64,000 nucleotides of DNA from a bacterium Scap17 (GTDB taxonomy: Bacteria > Pseudomonadota > Gammaproteobacteria > Pseudomonadales > Halomonadaceae), in assembly GCA_013376735.1 (NCBI GenBank), contig VINJ01000001.1, forward strand, positions 1,178,001-1,242,000, given 5' to 3'. This document shows positions 21,522 to 31,078 of the stretch, in pieces. Under the pieces are notes generated by a model, which saw only the letters and a program-made list of their open reading frames with translations, ran no database searches and had not been told where the DNA came from. The position numbers and the translations under genes were made by a program. Position 1 is the first letter of the stretch. Each line of letters opens with the position of its first letter.

Positions 21522-21720
21522 GAGAGGTCCCTGATTTATAGAGGGGAGGGCAGCGCCGCCACAGCGACGATGCAAACAAGCGCGTCGCGACGACAGGCGA
21601 GAGTGCCAAGCGCGAGACACCAGAGTAATGCAAAGCGCGGCGGTGCGGGAGAGCAGAACAAGAGGAAGGGATGAAGGAGGAGAAAGCGAGAACAAGGAAC
21701 GGCTGAAGAGATCAGAATGA

Positions 21721-21769
21721 AGAGAAGAGAGAAGAGAGAAGAGAGAAGAGAGAAGAGAGAAGAGAGAAG
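21721..21769. repeat. Heptanucleotide array (AGAGAAG)7
   Basis: Seven exact head-to-tail copies of AGAGAAG, plus a diverged copy AAGGAAG at 21770-21776. The array lies 200 bp upstream of the LysE-type start, within a frame that continues into that gene. Heptamer slippage shifts a reading frame by one base. Confidence 0.97.
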
Positions 21770-21978
21770 AAGGAAGAATCGGGTAACAGGACAGATGCAT
21801 GATTCAAGGCAAGCGCGAAGCGGGCGCACTGTGGCATATGAAAGCGCCAGCCGGTGGCCCGGCTGGCGCTGGGTGCTGCACATGCACGTTTTCGTCGGCG
21901 CGCATCTTGTGACAGTGCGTCACCTGATGGCAGGTTCTCCTTCTTCTTTCCTGTGTCTGTCGCCATGAGGCTCGGGCG

Positions 21979-22074
21979 CTCAGGTACTCAGGCACTTGGG
22001 TACTTAGATACTCAGGTACTCTGGCACTTGGGTACTTAGATACTCAAGTACTCTGGCGCTTGGGCGCTCAGGGA
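21979..22074. repeat. Three 32-bp tandem repeats
   Basis: Units 21979-22010 and 22011-22042 differ at one base. The third unit, 22043-22074, is more diverged in its second half. Each unit contains GGCACTTGGG-like and TACT-rich blocks. They lie upstream of the LysE-type gene and downstream of the dioxygenase. Confidence 0.9.
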
Positions 22075-22208
22075 TGCAGGCGCTCAGAACAGGGTTTCAC
22101 GTATCGGGGGGCATCGGCATCGTGGCTTCTGCGCGGCGGGGCTTCAGATGAGACGACGCCGCAAGTTGCGATGCGTCTCGCTGCGATGGCTCGCGAGCAA
22201 TCCGTTGC

Positions 22209-23075
22209 TCACTCACAGTCGTTGAGGACGGCGTCCGGGAAATGACGACGCAGCATGCGGTTCTGGAACTCGTCGATGAACGAGCAGTTGATGATGATGA
22301 TGAAGCGCTCGAAGTGCTCGCCGGCGTTCTCCTGGGTGATGGAGCTGACACTGTGGAACAGCTGGTCATCGTGGATATGCAGGACCTCGCCCGGTGCCAG
22401 TTCCGTGGTAGTCAGCAGCTCTTTGCCTGCCTTGTCCTGATAGAGGGTGTTGATGGCGCCGCTGACATTCTCGCGATTGAGCACCAGGATGCTCAGGTAC
22501 TTACAGCCATCGGCGTGGATGCCCTGGCCCTGGAGAGGGTCGATGGTGCCATCACCGCGCACGCCGGTGATCTGCATCAGGATAGGCTCACGTGGGCCGA
22601 TACCCCACATGTCGGCCCAGGCCTTCACGAAGGCGCGCACATCCTCGCGCTCGGTGAAGCTCTCTTCCAGCGGTGCGTAATAGCGCAGACGGTCAGCCAT
22701 GCTGGCGGCGTCATTGAACTTGCCGCCCTGTGCCATCGGACATTCGCCCAGCGTCTCGACCTCATGCTGGTCGTTCAGGTGCAGCCAAGACATGCGCTTC
22801 CAGCGGGTGTTGACGTAGGGGTCACGCGGCAGGTCCTTCAGGAAGCCCTGCCAGGCCTCGAGGTCGATCTGGGAGGTGATGGAAGCCTTGCTCCAATGCT
22901 GGCGTGCCAGCTCCTCGTGGACTGCCTTCGGCCAGTACTGCGAGGCAAGCGGCAGGCGCAAGGGGGCGGTGTCCGTCTTGGGGGCCGGGTAGTGCTCCAC
23001 CAGGCCGCCCTGTTCCAGGGTGATCTTGCGGGAAGAGTCGGCCAGTTGACGTACGCCACGATTTGCGATGTTCAT
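22209..23075 (-). CDS. 2-oxoglutarate/Fe(II) dioxygenase, IDO-like (PF10014 type)
   Basis: A 288-residue protein resembling the family of Bacillus L-isoleucine dioxygenase, which hydroxylates free amino acids using 2-oxoglutarate. The facial triad fits HADG (His-x-Asp) and the distal His in DDQLFHSVSSI, and FERFIIIINC supplies a nearby Arg. The frame is open to 23171, but the ATG at 23075 follows GAGGAA and starts MNIANRGVRQLAD. It lies next to an amino-acid exporter gene, which could export the product. The substrate is not readable. Confidence 0.75.
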   Translation of the reverse strand: MNIANRGVRQLADSSRKITLEQGGLVEHYPAPKTDTAPLRLPLASQYWPKAVHEELARQHWSKASITSQIDLEAWQGFLKDLPRDPYVNTRWKRMSWLHLNDQHEVETLGECPMAQGGKFNDAASMADRLRYYAPLEESFTEREDVRAFVKAWADMWGIGPREPILMQITGVRGDGTIDPLQGQGIHADGCKYLSILVLNRENVSGAINTLYQDKAGKELLTTTELAPGEVLHIHDDQLFHSVSSITQENAGEHFERFIIIINCSFIDEFQNRMLRRHFPDAVLNDCE

Positions 23076-23544
23076 ATGAAATTCCTCGACGTTTTGTGCG
23101 CTTGGGCGCAGATGGAAGGTGTTGCGTTGGCAACGTCGAGGAGAATGGGAAGGTGCGCACGAGATAGTCAAACCCGTACCATGGCGGTAACACGCTAATC
23201 TCGCGAAGTATCATCAATATGGGTACATGGCCAATATCGAGGTGTGAGTAATCTAATCGACTGGTACTATGTAAGTCATTAGCGCTATTCTTCGCCCTTT
23301 GCAGACGAGCCGCGCAACGCAGGTTCAGGCCGTCTGGCACTGAATGAAGCGTTGAGGATAATGATCGAGAGGCGCTGCAAGACGCTGGGTTTACGCGCAG
23401 CAGACCCTTAGACTTTTCTCATGACGACAAGAACTCGTTCTGTGTGTGAGAGAACTCGTTCGAAGTGACATTCCGTCACGAGTTGATCTGCCCCGCCGAA
23501 GTCCGGCGAACAGGCGAAGGACGGCAGCGGAGGTATCCTTCAAC
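23076..23544. promoter_or_regulatory. Divergent region between dioxygenase and GGDEF-EAL genes
   Basis: This 469-base gap shows two direct copies of AGAACTCGTTC (23430-23440 and 23451-23461), 21 bp apart, about 100 bp before the GGDEF-EAL start. The helical phasing suggests a regulator site. The GGDEF-EAL frame is open back to a GTG at 23446, so the second copy could also be coding. Confidence 0.4.
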
Positions 23545-25560
23545 ATGGCTAAAGGGTTCCGCCAGGTCAGCAGGGCCGTCGGAATATTGTGCTCTCGTCC
23601 CGTCATCATTGCCGTGGTACTGACGTTGATGGTGGTGGTGATGTGGGGCCAGAGCATGCTGGGTCGATGGCCAACCGCGTTACTGATGGTGATTCTTGGC
23701 GCAACTGCGGGCATCATGCTATCTCGCAAGCGTCAGGTGTCACATCATCAGCATACGCAGGAGGCGGTCATGCAGACGAGTATGGTTGGCCTCTCGACCA
23801 GCAAGGGACTTCCCGTCAGTGATCAGCGCTTTCGAGAGCTGCTGGAAAGTCTGCCGCGCGTCGCCGTTCAGGGTTATGACAGCCAGCGCCGCGTCATCTA
23901 CTGGAACGAGGCCAGCGAGCGGCTATACGGCTATAGCGAGCAGGAAGCTCGTGGACGATGCCTGGAAACTCTGGTGATCCCGGAGACGATGGCAGATGTC
24001 GTGGTGGACGCACACCATGCCTGGGTCTCTCAGGGTATCGAGATCCCCTCCAGTGAACTTGAGCTCAAGCACAAGTCAGGCGCCCCCGTGCCTGTCTTTT
24101 CCCACCATGTGATGCTGGGAGAGCGCACTGACAACCCGCTGATGTTCTGTATCGACATCGATCTGGCGGGGGAGCGCAAGGTCCAGCGTGATCTGGATTA
24201 CATGACGCGTTTTGACCCCCTGACGGAGCTGCCCAATCGCCAGACCTTCGAGAGCGAGCTCGGTGAGGCGCTCAGTGAATGTCAGCGTCATGACGACACC
24301 CTGATGGTGCTGTTTCTCGATATCGATCATTTCACCGAGATCAATGACACCCTCGGTTACGAGATGGGTGACCGCGTCATCCGTAGCGTGGCCAAGCGTC
24401 TGCAGGGCTTCCAGCGCAATCAAGATCTGCTCTCGCGCTTTGGTGGCGATGAATTCGTGCTGGCGATGCCACGACTGGATTACGAGAGTGATGCCCTATC
24501 GGTGGTCGAGCGCATTCGTCAGGACTTCCAGCGACCCTTCGAGATCGAAGGGCGCCAGTTGCTGCTGCGCATGAGCATCGGCATCAGCCTGTATCCCGAG
24601 AATGGGAGCGAGGCGGCCGAGCTGGTGCGCAATGCCGATGTCGCCAAGCATCGTGCCAAGCTGGCCGGGCGCGATGGCTATCAGTTCTTCAATCAGGAAG
24701 TCCGCAATGAGATGCTGCATCAGCACCATCTGGCCGGACGTCTGCAGGCGCTGCTGAATCAGGATGGCGGTGGGGAATTGTCGCTGCATTATCAGCCGCA
24801 GGTGGCGGCGCGCAGTGAGCGCATCGAATCCTTCGAGGCGCTGCTACGCTGGCATTCTCCCGAGGGTTATATTCCGCCCTCCGACTTCGTGAAGGTCGCC
24901 GAGCGCACCAACCTGATCGAGCGTCTGGGAGACTGGGTCATCCGCCAGGCGTGTCGTCAGCAGGCCGAATGGCGTGCCATGGGACTGAAGGGCTACCGGA
25001 TCGACATCAACATCTCCGGACGCCAGGCCATCAGTTCGGACGTCTTCACCCGCCTTGAGGCCTATGTCGAGGAATACGGACTGACCCCGCGGGACATCGG
25101 TATCGAGCTGACCGAGAACGTGTTGATCGATGCCGATATCAAGGTGCGCGACAGCCTGCGGGCGCTCTACGACCGTGGCTACAAGATCGCCATCGATGAC
25201 TTCGGCACCGGCTATTCCTCGATGAGCTATCTCAAGTTGTTGCCCGTGACGGCGCTCAAGATAGATCGCTCCTTCGTGATCGAGTGCGCCCAGGAACCCA
25301 AGGACCGCGCCATCATGGAGGCCACGGTCTTCCTCGGTCATCGCCTCGGGCTGGAGGTGGTCGCGGAAGGGGTCGAGAACGAACAGCAGCTGGAGTTGTT
25401 GCGCGAGATGCGTTGTGACTTGATCCAGGGCTATTACTTCTACAAGCCGATGGCGGCCACGGATATTCAGCGTCTGTTACTCGGCGGCAACAATCCGCCG
25501 AATCGCGCCTCGGGGGCCCTCGCCTCGGACAAGGGTGCTGCAGCCCCTGGCTGTCACTGA
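23545..25560 (+). CDS. Membrane PAS-GGDEF-EAL cyclic-di-GMP enzyme
   Basis: 671 residues from the ATG at 23545 (GGAGG upstream); a GTG at 23446 would add 33. Order: two membrane helices (about 13-35 and 42-58); PAS domain (about 92-200, YDSQRRVIYWNEASERLYGY); GGDEF domain (about 220-380) with intact GGDEF and a RxxD inhibitory site five residues before it (RNQD); and EAL domain (about 412-650) with EALLRW, ELTENV, DDFGTGYSS, LKIDRSF and EGVEN. All catalytic residues for both cyclase and phosphodiesterase activities are visible, so the protein may be bifunctional, with PAS sensing deciding direction. Confidence 0.93.
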   Translation: MAKGFRQVSRAVGILCSRPVIIAVVLTLMVVVMWGQSMLGRWPTALLMVILGATAGIMLSRKRQVSHHQHTQEAVMQTSMVGLSTSKGLPVSDQRFRELLESLPRVAVQGYDSQRRVIYWNEASERLYGYSEQEARGRCLETLVIPETMADVVVDAHHAWVSQGIEIPSSELELKHKSGAPVPVFSHHVMLGERTDNPLMFCIDIDLAGERKVQRDLDYMTRFDPLTELPNRQTFESELGEALSECQRHDDTLMVLFLDIDHFTEINDTLGYEMGDRVIRSVAKRLQGFQRNQDLLSRFGGDEFVLAMPRLDYESDALSVVERIRQDFQRPFEIEGRQLLLRMSIGISLYPENGSEAAELVRNADVAKHRAKLAGRDGYQFFNQEVRNEMLHQHHLAGRLQALLNQDGGGELSLHYQPQVAARSERIESFEALLRWHSPEGYIPPSDFVKVAERTNLIERLGDWVIRQACRQQAEWRAMGLKGYRIDINISGRQAISSDVFTRLEAYVEEYGLTPRDIGIELTENVLIDADIKVRDSLRALYDRGYKIAIDDFGTGYSSMSYLKLLPVTALKIDRSFVIECAQEPKDRAIMEATVFLGHRLGLEVVAEGVENEQQLELLREMRCDLIQGYYFYKPMAATDIQRLLLGGNNPPNRASGALASDKGAAAPGCH

Positions 25561-25957
25561 TACCGATCGTAATGCGAGCGATTGATGGTGCTTCTCCAGC
25601 AAAGGTCTGTTGCTGTTTGGGCCCTTTTTTGTTCGCGGACTAAAAGATATGATGCTGACAGTTGAAGCGCGTCAGGCCGTCACTCTTCATCTCGAGTCCT
25701 CCATCTCGGATAAGGACTGGTCACCTGACGTGAAGTCTTCGAGTCGAGCCTGCCATGGCTCCTCGATCATTTCTGCCGAGGATGGCTGCGTCGTTCAATG
25801 CGCAGGGCTGTTCGCCCATCTTCGCTTCCAACCTGTGCTGCAGGTTGCGATGGTTCCTTGAGCGGATTCACGATCTTTCCGGCGTTATCCTTTGGATACA
25901 TGGCCGGGCAAGCCAGTCCTTGTGACTGGCTTTTTTTATGCCCGTCACAAAGTGTGG
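25561..25957. other. Intergenic region, no gene supported
   Basis: These 397 bases contain a T-rich GGGCCCTTTTTT stretch near 25618-25629 and a clear terminator at 25910-25937. An 83-codon frame at 25610-25861 lacks a ribosome site and any recognisable features. A small RNA ending at the terminator is possible. Confidence 0.4.
25910..25937 (+). terminator. Rho-independent terminator
   Basis: AAGCCAGTC (25910-25918) pairs with GACTGGCTT (25924-25932) over CTTGT, within a run of seven T. It ends transcription from the left, about 350 bases after the GGDEF-EAL stop, just before the convergent trpI 3' end. Confidence 0.85.
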
Positions 25958-26881
25958 CTAGTGAGGCGGAGTCGTCGCCAGCTCCCGGGCGAGCCATTCG
26001 CCCAGCGCTTCGGCATGCGGATGGCGAGCACGAGCGCGGCCGACCTGTGGCAATGTCAGTGTCAGGCATGCCTCGGTCTCGACGAAGCCCCAGGGGGCCA
26101 CGAGGCGCTTGCTGCGCAGGTCTTCCTCCACCAGATAGTCCGGCGCGATGCCGACGCCCAGCCCGACCAGTGTCGCCTCGAGCAGGTAGTTGAGGTGCTC
26201 GAAGCCTTGCGCGTAATCAAGCCCCTCACTGGATAGCCCCTGGCGTGAGCACCAATCCGGCCAGGCTTGCGGGCGTGATCGGGTATGCAACAGGGGCAGG
26301 CCCAGCAGTACCTCCGAGGAAGGGGGGCTGGAGGCCTTGCCCAGCCACTCGCTGTCGGGCCGCAGGACAGGGCCGATGCGCTCGGTGCCCAGTACATGCG
26401 TTTCCTGATGATCGGCGTCATCAAAGGGCGGCGTCTGGAAGCGCAGGACACCGTCCACGCCATTGCGCAGTCCTTCGTTGTCATCACTGGCGGTCAGGTG
26501 CAGCTCGAGTTCCGGCAGAGCGTTCTTGAGCGCCCCCAGCCGGGGAATGAACCAGCGTGCCAGAAACGACCCCGGGCAGCTCAGTACGAAGGGCGCCCGC
26601 GCATCACTGCGGGCCAGTGCCCCGCACACGCGTGCCAGACCGCCAAGATGATGACGGGTCGCGGTCGCCAGCTCACGGCCGGCCTGTGTCAGTGTCAGGC
26701 CACGCCCGGCACGATCGAACAGGCGTGTGCCGAGTGCGTCTTCCAGCTGGCGGATCTGACGGCTGACGGCGCCGTGGGTCACATGCAGTTCCTCTGCGGC
26801 GCGCGAGGCGCTCTCATGGCGAGCCGCCACATCGAAGGTACGCAGGGCATTTAGGGGAGGCAGTAGCTCGGTGCGCTCCAT
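25958..26881 (-). CDS. trpI: LysR-type activator of trpBA, TrpI-like
   Basis: A 307-residue LysR regulator: N-terminal HTH (LNALRTFDVAARHESASRAA, then VTHGAVSRQIRQLEDALG) and a C-terminal effector domain with the GcvA/TrpI-type ending. It is divergent from trpBA with a 223-bp gap holding a TGTGAG-N5-CTCACA palindrome, the layout of Pseudomonas TrpI. There TrpI with indoleglycerol phosphate activates trpBA. The ATG at 26881 is preferred over 26899 because AGGAG lies 8 bases before it. Confidence 0.87.
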   Translation of the reverse strand: MERTELLPPLNALRTFDVAARHESASRAAEELHVTHGAVSRQIRQLEDALGTRLFDRAGRGLTLTQAGRELATATRHHLGGLARVCGALARSDARAPFVLSCPGSFLARWFIPRLGALKNALPELELHLTASDDNEGLRNGVDGVLRFQTPPFDDADHQETHVLGTERIGPVLRPDSEWLGKASSPPSSEVLLGLPLLHTRSRPQAWPDWCSRQGLSSEGLDYAQGFEHLNYLLEATLVGLGVGIAPDYLVEEDLRSKRLVAPWGFVETEACLTLTLPQVGRARARHPHAEALGEWLARELATTPPH

Positions 26882-26960
26882 GGTGTGTCTCCTGAGCAAG
26901 TGCTGGACGTGTCATTGGCAGGGAAAGGGTGGATGCGCGGCAATGACCGTCTCGACTATA

Positions 26961-26977
26961 TGTGAGGTTTTCTCACA
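26961..26977. promoter_or_regulatory. TrpI-type operator palindrome
   Basis: TGTGAG-GTTTT-CTCACA is a perfect hyphenated palindrome between trpI and trpB. A lone TGTGAG half-site recurs at 27066-27071 near the trpB start. The same consensus is described for TrpI site I in Pseudomonas. Confidence 0.7.
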
Positions 26978-27104
26978 CATCTTGGCGATTTTATCGTTTT
27001 TCTTCCAGTGCCTGCAGCGCTAGGATGATCACCATATCGCTGGCCCCGCAGATGCCTTGCGCAGTATGTGAGACCAGCCACTGACATGATTCGAGGAGTT
27101 CAGC

Positions 27105-28346
27105 ATGAGCCAGACGACTGCTACCCCCAGCCTGCGCCAAGGGCCTGATGCCAAGGGTTTCTTCGGTGATTTCGGCGGCCGCTTCGTTGCCGAGACGCTG
27201 ATGCCGTTGATCCTGCACCTGCAGCGCGAGTATGAAGCCGCCAAGCAGGACCCGGCATTCGCCGAGGAGCTGGCTGGCCTGTCCGCGGACTATGTCGGTC
27301 GCCAGAGCCCGCTGTATTTCGCCGAGCGCCTGACCGAGCAGCTGGGCGGCGCCAAGATCTATCTCAAGCGTGAAGACCTGATGCATACCGGGGCTCACAA
27401 GATCAACAATGCGCTGGGCCAGGTACTGCTCGCTCGCCGCATGGGCAAGCAGCGGATCATCGCCGAGACCGGTGCCGGCATGCACGGTGTGGCGACTGCC
27501 ACCGTGGCGGCGCGTTTCGGGCTGGAGTGCGTGATCTACATGGGTTCCACCGATATCCATCGCCAGCAGCCCAATGTGCAGCGCATGCAGCTGCTGGGGG
27601 CCAAGGTCGTGCCTGTCACCGCCGGTGATGGCACGTTGAAGGACGCCATGAACGAGGCGCTGCGTGACTGGGTCACCAACGTCGATGACACCTTCTACAT
27701 CATCGGTACCGTGGCCGGGCCGCACCCGTATCCGCAGCTGGTGCGTGACTTCCAGTCCATCATCGGTCAGGAAGCCCGCGTGCAGCTGCAGGAGAAGGAA
27801 GGGCGTCTGCCGGATTCGCTGGTCGCCTGCATCGGCGGCGGCTCCAACGCCATGGGCCTGTTCCACCCGTTCCTCGATGACGAGAGCGTCGAGATCATCG
27901 GTGTCGAAGCCGCTGGTGAAGGCCTGGAAACTCCGCGTCATGCCGCCAGCCTCAAGGGCGGCCTGCCAGGCGTACTGCATGGCAACCGCACCTTCCTGCT
28001 ACAGGATGAAGAAGGTCAGATCGGCGACGCGCACTCCATCTCCGCCGGTCTCGACTATCCGGGTATCGGTCCGGAACACGCATGGTTGCATGACATCAAG
28101 CGTGCCGAATATGTCGCCGCGACCGACCAAGAAGCGCTGGACGCCTTCAAGATGCTGTGCCGTCTGGAAGGCATCATTCCGGCGCTGGAGTCCTCCCACG
28201 CGCTGGCGGAAGTCATCAAGCGTGCGCCGGGCCTGCCGAAGGACCACCTGATGGTGGTCAACCTGAGCGGCCGTGGTGACAAGGACATGGCCACCGTGAC
28301 TCATCACCTGGCCGACGAACTGGGCCTGAACCCTGACGGCGAGTAA
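27105..28346 (+). CDS. trpB: Tryptophan synthase beta subunit
   Basis: A 413-residue PLP enzyme that condenses indole with L-serine. The Schiff-base Lys is about residue 99 in [13 protein letters not shown]. The phosphate loop is GGGSNAMG, and [12 protein letters not shown] is also conserved. GAGGAG precedes the ATG. trpA follows after 126 bases. Activation by the divergent trpI product is expected. Confidence 0.97.
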   Translation: MSQTTATPSLRQGPDAKGFFGDFGGRFVAETLMPLILHLQREYEAAKQDPAFAEELAGLSADYVGRQSPLYFAERLTEQLGGAKIYLKREDLMHTGAHKINNALGQVLLARRMGKQRIIAETGAGMHGVATATVAARFGLECVIYMGSTDIHRQQPNVQRMQLLGAKVVPVTAGDGTLKDAMNEALRDWVTNVDDTFYIIGTVAGPHPYPQLVRDFQSIIGQEARVQLQEKEGRLPDSLVACIGGGSNAMGLFHPFLDDESVEIIGVEAAGEGLETPRHAASLKGGLPGVLHGNRTFLLQDEEGQIGDAHSISAGLDYPGIGPEHAWLHDIKRAEYVAATDQEALDAFKMLCRLEGIIPALESSHALAEVIKRAPGLPKDHLMVVNLSGRGDKDMATVTHHLADELGLNPDGE

Positions 28347-28472
28347 GTCCGGGTCTGTCACGTGTTGCCCGGCGTCAGGTTCGTCAGTCGCTGATCGAAT
28401 CTGAGCGCCCCATGTCTTCTTTGCCTGCAGGTGTCATCGATGCCTGCAGGCCAGCAAATTCGGAGTCTATTG

Positions 28473-29312
28473 ATGAGCACTTCCGCTATCGACACTACTG
28501 CCAGCCGCCGTCTTGACCGTCGTTTCGCTGCTGTGCGCGCCGAGAATCGTGCCGCGCTGGTGACCTACATCACTGCGGGCGATCCCGGCTACGATGCCAG
28601 CCTCGCGACCTTCCTCGGCATGGCGGACGCCGGCGCCGATGTCATCGAGCTGGGCATGCCGTTCACGGACCCGATGGCCGATGGCCTGGCCATTCAGCAT
28701 GCTACCCAGCGTGCCCTGAAGGCCGGTCAGACCATGGACCGCACCCTGGCGATGGTCAGCGAGTTCCGCAAGCGCGATCAGGACACCCCCATCGTGCTGA
28801 TGGGCTACTACAACCCGATCTATCGTCGTGGCGTGAGCCGTTTTCTCGAGCAGGCGAGCGAGGCCGGTGTCGACGGCCTGATCGTCGTCGATCTGCCGCC
28901 GGAGCACGATGACGAGCTGTGCGTCCCGGCCAGCGAAGCGGGCATCAGCTTCATTCGCCTCGCCACACCGACCACCGACAGCGAGCGCCTGCCGGGTGTG
29001 CTGGCCAACACCTCGGGCTTCCTCTACTACGTCTCCAGCAATGGCGTGACCGGCGGCGCGGCACCGACTGCCGAGAAGGTCGAGGCCGAGGTCGGTCGTA
29101 TTCGTGAGCATACCGATATTCCGGTCGCGGTCGGCTTCGGTATCCGTACCGCGGAACAGGCAGCACGTATCGGGCGCTTCGCTGATGGCGTGGTGGTCGG
29201 TTCCGCCCTGATTGACCTGCAGGCCAATGCCGAGACGCCGGAGCAGGGCACTCAGGCAGTGCATGCCCTGACCCGTGAATTGGCAGACGCCCTGAAGACC
29301 GCGCGTCAGTGA
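28473..29312 (+). CDS. trpA: Tryptophan synthase alpha subunit
   Basis: A 279-residue TIM barrel that cleaves indole-3-glycerol phosphate and channels indole to TrpB. The catalytic Glu is in [15 protein letters not shown] and the Asp in [12 protein letters not shown]. The phosphate site is [11 protein letters not shown]. The ATG at 28473 follows GGAG with a 7-base spacer. An upstream ATG at 28431 would add 14 unconserved residues. Confidence 0.97.
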   Translation: MSTSAIDTTASRRLDRRFAAVRAENRAALVTYITAGDPGYDASLATFLGMADAGADVIELGMPFTDPMADGLAIQHATQRALKAGQTMDRTLAMVSEFRKRDQDTPIVLMGYYNPIYRRGVSRFLEQASEAGVDGLIVVDLPPEHDDELCVPASEAGISFIRLATPTTDSERLPGVLANTSGFLYYVSSNGVTGGAAPTAEKVEAEVGRIREHTDIPVAVGFGIRTAEQAARIGRFADGVVVGSALIDLQANAETPEQGTQAVHALTRELADALKTARQ

Positions 29313-29367
29313 TCATTGGCTAGCGGCCAGCATGCCCCTCGCAGGGGCGATAGTTAGATAGATAGAC

Positions 29368-29404
29368 AGCAACGCCTCGAACCCTGTTCGGGGCGTTGCT
29401 GTTT
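29368..29404 (+). terminator. Terminator after trpBA
   Basis: AGCAACGCCTCGAAC (29368-29382) pairs with 29386-29400 with one T-G wobble over a 3-base loop. GTTTG follows. A short TAGA/GATA-rich run precedes it. Confidence 0.75.
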
Positions 29405-29475
29405 GTAGGGCACGCGCTATCGGAACGACGCGGCGTGTCACGTCCATCGCCTCGTTCTTACTCCCACTCTTGCTT

Positions 29476-30484
29476 TCATTCTTGTGAAGCGCGCGCTGGC
29501 AGGATCTCGGCCAACCAGTGTGCTATCCGCCCACGTACCTGCTCACTGTCGTGCCATTGCAGCAGCAGGTGGGGGGGCCTCGGGCAGGTAATGTATCTCG
29601 AGCGTATCGCGTGAGGCGCTCGGCCAGTCGTTGACCAGCCGCTCGATGGCCACACGGGGCACGGTGTCATCACGATCACCGTGAAGCAGCAAGGTGGGTG
29701 GCAGCCGTGTGTCAGCAGAAAGCGCCGCGATGTCATCGCTGGCGTGATCCGTGAAACGTATCAGACCGTAATAGGCATCAAGGCGCACGGAATGCACGAC
29801 GCGGGAATCCTCGGCCAATCGCCTGGCGGCCACGGGCTGAAGTTCTCCTTCGGGGTACCTGCGTGGCACCTCCACGCTGGCCGCGGGGATCAGGTGCGCC
29901 GCTGTCCAGAGCCCTGCGTTGTAAAGATAGCGCCAGCGGATGCCACCGCGGACGCCCGGGGCAGCGAGCAGGCTGCCATCGATCGACAGCGCCGGGTGGT
30001 GGGCGAGGGCATTGAGTATCACCGAGCCGCCCATGCTTTCGCCTGCCACGATCAAGGGGAGGTTCGGATGGCGCTGGCGAAGTACCGTGATGGCGTCCAT
30101 CAGGTCCTCGACCAGCAACGGGGACTCCGGCCATCGCCCTTGCTGGCAGGACTCCCCGAAACCGCGTTGATCATAGGCGTAGGTCACGATGCCTTGCCCG
30201 GCCAGCCACGGACCCAGATCGGCATATGCCCGCCGGAAGTCGCCGTAGCTGTGCAGGCCAAGCAGCATGGCGCGTTGAGGGGTTGCCTGCGCAGGTTGCC
30301 AGGACTCCCATGCCAGCGATGTGGCGTCGCGGGTCACGAGATGGGATGAGGTGGAGGATTCCTCAAGGTAAGGAGCCTGGTGGATGTCATTGGCCGCAAG
30401 GTAGTGCGGGCCGCATCCCGATAGCAGTATGCAGAGTGTGACTGACACTAAGGGCAGCAGAGCGTTCAAGGAGTGGCTCTCCAT
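29476..30484 (-). pseudogene. Lipoprotein alpha/beta hydrolase, frameshifted at a C7 tract
   Basis: The N-terminus has a lipoprotein signal (VSVTLCILLSGC). The serine-hydrolase core shows HSYGDFRRAYADL, the nucleophile elbow GESMGGS and the acid in LHGDRDDTVP, a lysophospholipase/monoacylglycerol-lipase-like layout. As written the frame stops at 29543 (313 residues) after EAPPPAAAMARQ. Removing one C from the C7 run (29571-29577) continues as EAPHLLLQWHDSEQVRGRI and so on to 29476. That restores the expected catalytic His and C-terminal helix. It is a real mutation, a phase-variable tract or a base-calling error. Confidence 0.8.
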
Positions 30485-30887
30485 GGCGAATGGCGTGATG
30501 TGTGTACTACGCCCGAGGCTTCCGTGTGGATCATGCTGTCAGGTATCTGAAGTCTGAGCTGTCAGTGTTGTGGGAGTGAACGCGCTCGATTCAAAGGCCT
30601 GAGTGGCGCTCGAGAGCCGGATGAAGATCGACGCCAGTGCCGATCGAATGACGCTGGACTCATATTCATCGCATCGCAGTGGGTTACTATCACTGAGACA
30701 TAGGCCGCTTCATGAGGCTGTCTCAGTCAGTCAAGGAGCATGACACCGAAATCAGGCGTCGAGCATGCCATCAGGTTATTGATCCGGTGCCTCAAGCATG
30801 TAGCTGATGACAGGAGCGTGATGCAGGCGGCGCAGCAATTGCCGGGTTTATCTCGCCACTTCAATGGCTTATACTTCCGCTCGCTAC
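30485..30887. other. Intergenic region before tRNA-Arg with a hairpin
   Basis: No convincing gene lies in these 403 bases. ACTGAGACA (30692-30700) pairs perfectly with TGTCTCAGT (30719-30727), and an inner GCC/GGC pairs as well; no T tract follows. The region should include the promoters of the leftward hydrolase and the rightward tRNA. Confidence 0.4.
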
Positions 30888-30964
<77 letters not shown>

Positions 30965-31078
30965 AGTCCCTCTTTTTACCTGCTTTACCCTCCTCTTATA
31001 TTCTCGTAACTCCTTGTTTTACCTTTATTGGGTCCGTAATACTGTATATTTATACATGTATTCACCCTAGAAGCCTGT

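Larger units (their letters stand above)
21522..22208. other. Repeat-rich intergenic region, no independent gene supported
   Basis: These 687 bases between two genes on the minus strand hold a perfect 7-bp tandem array (21721-21769) and a 32-bp tandem array (21979-22074). Reading frames here are compositionally biased or repeat-driven and none looks like a protein family. Confidence 0.6.

Noticed and set aside
21712-21966. Other minus frames through the AGAGAAG array
   Set aside because: They are open only because the repeat lacks stops in several frames; the flanking sequence is not protein-like.
25610-25861. 83-codon frame before the terminator at 25910
   Set aside because: No ribosome site, no domain and mixed composition; a non-coding RNA or plain leader is as likely.
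29341-29370. TAGA/GATA run after trpA as a phase-variable tetranucleotide
   Set aside because: Only two or three imperfect units, outside any gene and next to a terminator.
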